Shown here: positions 3,940-6,318 of the stretch, one piece after another
Layout: the number at the start of each line of letters is the position of its first letter
How positions within the stretch are numbered: position 1 is the stretch's first letter
Notes under the pieces: generated by a model
Database searches by the model: none
What the model was told of the DNA's origin: nothing
What the model saw: only the letters and a program-made list of their open reading frames with translations
Assembly: GCA_016463455.1 (NCBI GenBank)
Contig: JAEMRG010000118.1
Coordinates: 1 to 6,318, forward strand
DNA: 6,318 bases
From: Rhodoferax sp.
GTDB lineage: Bacteria > Pseudomonadota > Gammaproteobacteria > Burkholderiales > Burkholderiaceae_C
Direction: 5' to 3'
Position numbers and translations under genes: made by a program

Positions 3940-5820
3940 ATGAACCCAAGCTCCACGCCTGGACTGGACCTCAAAGCCCCTGCCTATGTGAAAAACCAGC
4001 GCCTGATCGCCTGGGTGACCGACATGGTGGCTATGTGCAAACCGGCCGCCATCCACTGGTGCGACGGCTCGCAAGAGGAATACCAGATGCTCTGCCAGCG
4101 CCTGGTCGATGCCGGTACCTTTACCAAGCTCAATCCGGCCAAACGCCCGAACAGCTTCTTGGCCTTGTCCGACCCCAGCGATGTGGCGCGCGTAGAAGAC
4201 CGCACCTATATTTGCAGCGAGAAGCAAGAGGACGCCGGCCCTACCAATAACTGGATGGCACCGGCCGAGATGCGCGCCACTTTGCAACCCTTGTTTGACG
4301 GTTGTATGCGCGGACGCACCCTGTATGTAGTGCCCTTTTCCATGGGGCCGCTGGGTTCGCACATTGCGCACATCGGCATCGAACTGAGCGATAGCGCGTA
4401 TGTAGCGGTCAACCAGCGCATCATGACCCGCATGGGCCGCGCGGTGTACGACGTGTTGGGTGCTGACGGCGACTTCGTGCCCTGCATGCACAGCGTAGGC
4501 GCACCCCTGGCGCAAGGGCAGGCCGATGTGAAATGGCCGTGTAACAACACCAAGTACATCGTGCACTATCCGCAAACACGTGAAATTTGGTCTTACGGCT
4601 CGGGCTACGGCGGCAATGCTTTGCTCGGTAAAAAATGTTTTGCATTGCGCATTGCCTCGACCATGGGCCGCGCCGATGCCAGCGCCGTCAGGACCGGCTG
4701 GCTGGCCGAGCACATGCTGATTTTGGGCGTGACCAATCCGCAAGGCAAAAAATACCATGTGGCTGCGGCCTTCCCCAGCGCCTGCGGCAAGACCAATTTC
4801 TCCATGCTGGTGCCGCCAGCCGGTTTTGAAGGTTGGAAGGTCAGCACCATTGGCGACGACATTGCCTGGATCAAGCCCCACAGCGATGGCCGTATGTACG
4901 CCATCAACCCCGAGGCGGGCTATTTCGGCGTCGCACCCGGCACCAACTACCACACCAACCCCAACTGTATGGCCAGCCTGGACCATGACGTGATCTTTAC
5001 CAATGTCGCGCTCACCGACGACGGCGATGTGTGGTGGGAAGGCATGGAAAAAGACGATGGCAAATTGCCTGCGCATTTAATCGACTGGCAAGGCAAAGAC
5101 TGGACACCCGCGATCGCCAAAGAAACGGACGCCAAAGCCGCGCACCCGAACTCGCGCTTTACCGTCGCAGCTACCAATAACCCGGCGCTAGACAGCGCCT
5201 GGGACGACGCCAATGGCGTGCCCATCGACGCTTTTATCTTTGGCGGACGCCGCTCCACCACCGTGCCCTTGGTAACCGAGGCGCGCAACTGGGTAGAAGG
5301 CGTGTACATGGCCGCCACCATGGGCTCAGAAACCACGGCGGCCGCTGCGGGACAGCAGGGCGTGGTGCGGCGCGACCCGTTTGCCATGCTGCCCTTTACC
5401 GGCTACAACGTGAGCGACTATTTTCAACACTGGCTCAATATTGGCGACAAGATGGGCCAGGCCGGGGCCAAGCTGCCAGCGATTTACTGCGTCAACTGGT
5501 TTCGCAAAGACGCAGACGGCAAGTTTGTATGGCCCGGCTATGGCGAAAACATGCGCGTACTCAAGTGGATGGTTGAGCGCATCGAAGGCAAATCCATGGG
5601 CGTGGATAACGGCTTTGGCATCAGTCCGGCATTTGACGAAATCACCTGGACCGGCCTGGATTTCACCAAGGCCCAGTTCGCCACCGTCACCAGCTTAGAC
5701 AAAGCCGATTGGAAAACCGAAATCGCTTTACACACCGCCTTGTTTAAGCAGTTGGCCTACCACCTACCGGCGCAACTGGAAAACACCAAAGCGCAGTTGG
5801 AGCAGCGGCTGGCGGCCTGA
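3940..5820 (+). CDS. pckG: Phosphoenolpyruvate carboxykinase (GTP)
   Basis: This enzyme converts oxaloacetate plus GTP to phosphoenolpyruvate, CO2 and GDP in the cytosol. It is the first committed step of gluconeogenesis from TCA-cycle intermediates. The 626-residue length fits the GTP-dependent family (about 600-630), not the ATP-dependent one (about 530). Visible signatures are GYGGNALLGKKC (residues 222-233, with the metal-contacting Lys pair 231-232); His258 in WLAEHM; the P-loop FPSACGKTNFSM at 278-289 containing the reactive Cys282 and Lys284; GDDIAW (305-310) carrying metal-binding Asp; FGGRRSTT with Arg437-438; GVYMAATMGSE; and the C-terminal WPGYGENMRVLKWM of the guanine-binding region. 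All key residues are present. The ATG at 3940 has an AGGAG ribosome binding site (3927-3931) at ideal spacing. It is probably monocistronic: terminators precede it and a 269-base gap follows. Confidence 0.98.
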   Translation: MNPSSTPGLDLKAPAYVKNQRLIAWVTDMVAMCKPAAIHWCDGSQEEYQMLCQRLVDAGTFTKLNPAKRPNSFLALSDPSDVARVEDRTYICSEKQEDAGPTNNWMAPAEMRATLQPLFDGCMRGRTLYVVPFSMGPLGSHIAHIGIELSDSAYVAVNQRIMTRMGRAVYDVLGADGDFVPCMHSVGAPLAQGQADVKWPCNNTKYIVHYPQTREIWSYGSGYGGNALLGKKCFALRIASTMGRADASAVRTGWLAEHMLILGVTNPQGKKYHVAAAFPSACGKTNFSMLVPPAGFEGWKVSTIGDDIAWIKPHSDGRMYAINPEAGYFGVAPGTNYHTNPNCMASLDHDVIFTNVALTDDGDVWWEGMEKDDGKLPAHLIDWQGKDWTPAIAKETDAKAAHPNSRFTVAATNNPALDSAWDDANGVPIDAFIFGGRRSTTVPLVTEARNWVEGVYMAATMGSETTAAAAGQQGVVRRDPFAMLPFTGYNVSDYFQHWLNIGDKMGQAGAKLPAIYCVNWFRKDADGKFVWPGYGENMRVLKWMVERIEGKSMGVDNGFGISPAFDEITWTGLDFTKAQFATVTSLDKADWKTEIALHTALFKQLAYHLPAQLENTKAQLEQRLAA

Positions 5821-5840
5821 GCCCGCATTCGCCCTCGCGG

Positions 5841-5863
5841 TGCGCCCCTGTTTGCAAGGCGCA
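5841..5863 (+). other. Hairpin downstream of pckG without a T tract
   Basis: TGCGCC (5841-5846) pairs with GGCGCA (5858-5863) over an 11-base loop, 20 bases after the pckG stop; GCCC/GGGC (5821-5824 with 5866-5869) could enclose it. No run of T's follows, so it is not a canonical intrinsic terminator. It may protect the 3' end of the pckG mRNA or aid Rho-dependent termination. Confidence 0.3.
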
Positions 5864-5913
5864 TTGGGCCTAGGTTTGGGCAAGGCAGTTCATAGCCGCC
5901 ACCAGCAGGAGCG

Positions 5914-5943
5914 GCGCCAGAGCGCCAGGGCAATCGGCGCCAG
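5914..5943 (+). repeat. Three closely spaced GCGCCAG direct repeats
   Basis: GCGCCAG occurs at 5914-5920, 5922-5928 and 5937-5943; the first and third copies are extended to GGCGCCAG and contain the palindrome GGCGCC. They lie in the gap between pckG and the TRAP binding-protein gene. A chance cluster in GC-rich DNA is possible. Apart from these, the hairpin at 5841 and an AT-rich stretch (5950-6070), I see nothing definite in this gap. The best -10-like sequence is GATAAT at 6046-6051, without a convincing -35. Confidence 0.35.
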
Positions 5944-6089
5944 GATCTGGAAATTATTTTGCGGCAAGCTGAAACATTTATCACTCAAAGCAAGGGTTTT
6001 TACTAGGTGCAGGCCAAATCGGCGATCTCATAATGCATTTCAGGTGATAATTTAACGCTTGATTTTTCACACATCGATTGGAGCCCATC

Positions 6090-6318
6090 TTGACTGACAA
6101 CAAAACCCCACGCCGTCGTAACCTACTTAAAGGCATTGCCATTGCAGCTGGCGCAATGTCTGCCCCCATGATTGCCAAAGCGCAAACTGGACCAATCTCC
6201 ATGCGGTGGCAGAGCACCTGGCCTGCCAAGGACATTTTTCATGAGTACGCCCTAGACTACGCGAAAAAAGTCAATGACATGACCGGTGGCGACCTGAAAA
6301 TTGAAGTGTTGCCTGCAG
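6090..6318 (+). CDS. TRAP transporter substrate-binding protein (DctP-like), N-terminal 76 residues, 3' end outside window
   Basis: This is the periplasmic solute receptor of a tripartite ATP-independent (TRAP) transporter, which captures organic acids for sodium- or proton-driven import. It is cut by the right window edge. The start is TTG at 6090, with GGAG (6080-6083) six bases upstream; no in-frame ATG precedes the signal peptide. The N-terminus carries a twin-arginine signal, PRRRNLLKG at residues 7-15, then a hydrophobic stretch and probable cleavage after AKA (29-31). The mature start MRWQSTWPAKDIFHEYALDY followed by MTGGDLKIEVLPA is typical of the DctP-like branch often annotated as mannitol/chloroaromatic type, though that name says little about the real ligand. 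It follows pckG by 269 bases and is probably transcribed separately, likely followed by TRAP membrane genes beyond the window. Confidence 0.88.
   Translation, partial: MTDNKTPRRRNLLKGIAIAAGAMSAPMIAKAQTGPISMRWQSTWPAKDIFHEYALDYAKKVNDMTGGDLKIEVLPA

Noticed and set aside
3925..5076. 383-codon open frame on the minus strand inside pckG
   Set aside because: It is a shadow of pckG: Ala/Val/Gly/His-rich antisense composition, no recognisable domain, no upstream ribosome binding site, and pckG is intact across the whole span.
6001..6051. Promoter for the TRAP receptor gene from TACTAG (6001-6006) or GATAAT (6046-6051)
   Set aside because: Neither has an acceptable -35 at 16-18 bases, so I do not list a promoter there.
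1..6318. Mobile element, CRISPR array, tRNA or rRNA gene, or defence system
   Set aside because: No transposase, integrase, terminal inverted repeats with target duplication, regularly spaced repeats or cloverleaf-like sequence was found on either strand. All clear genes are housekeeping or metabolic.

Overview
The window is an ordinary GC-rich chromosomal stretch. Product types, codon use and the small conserved-looking genes suggest a betaproteobacterium of the Burkholderiales, probably Comamonadaceae (Rhodoferax/Polaromonas-like). That assignment is an inference from gene style, not from a marker gene. Nothing indicates a phage, plasmid, insertion sequence or CRISPR array.

Layout, left to right: (1) the 3' end of a Rep/UvrD-type helicase gene on +, cut by the window edge. 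(2) A full recQ helicase gene on +, which has no in-frame ATG near its N-terminus and must start at a TTG. (3) A convergent 100-aa gene of unknown function on -, whose intrinsic terminator abuts the recQ stop codon. (4) A 47-aa single-pass membrane protein on +. (5) An exported Cys-type glutathione peroxidase on +, ended by a strong intrinsic terminator. (6) GTP-dependent PEP carboxykinase (pckG) on +, with a recognisable promoter and a long leader that folds into a terminator-like hairpin just before the ribosome binding site. (7) The 5' end of a TRAP-transporter periplasmic binding protein with a Tat signal and a TTG start, cut by the right edge and lacking an ATG.

The genes form no single pathway. 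rep and recQ are DNA replication/repair helicases in tandem. The peroxidase is a cell-envelope oxidative-stress enzyme. pckG is the gluconeogenic entry step from oxaloacetate, and the TRAP binding protein next to it probably captures organic acids. That pairing suits an organic-acid-consuming heterotroph, but the 269-bp gap and the TTG start with its own ribosome binding site argue that the two are separate transcription units.

I found no new multi-gene system. The observations most worth testing are at RNA level: a perfect A_AAA_AAG slippery heptamer at the end of rep with an open -1 frame behind it, the attenuator-like pckG leader, and mutually exclusive leader hairpins that could mask the ribosome binding site of the unknown minus-strand gene.
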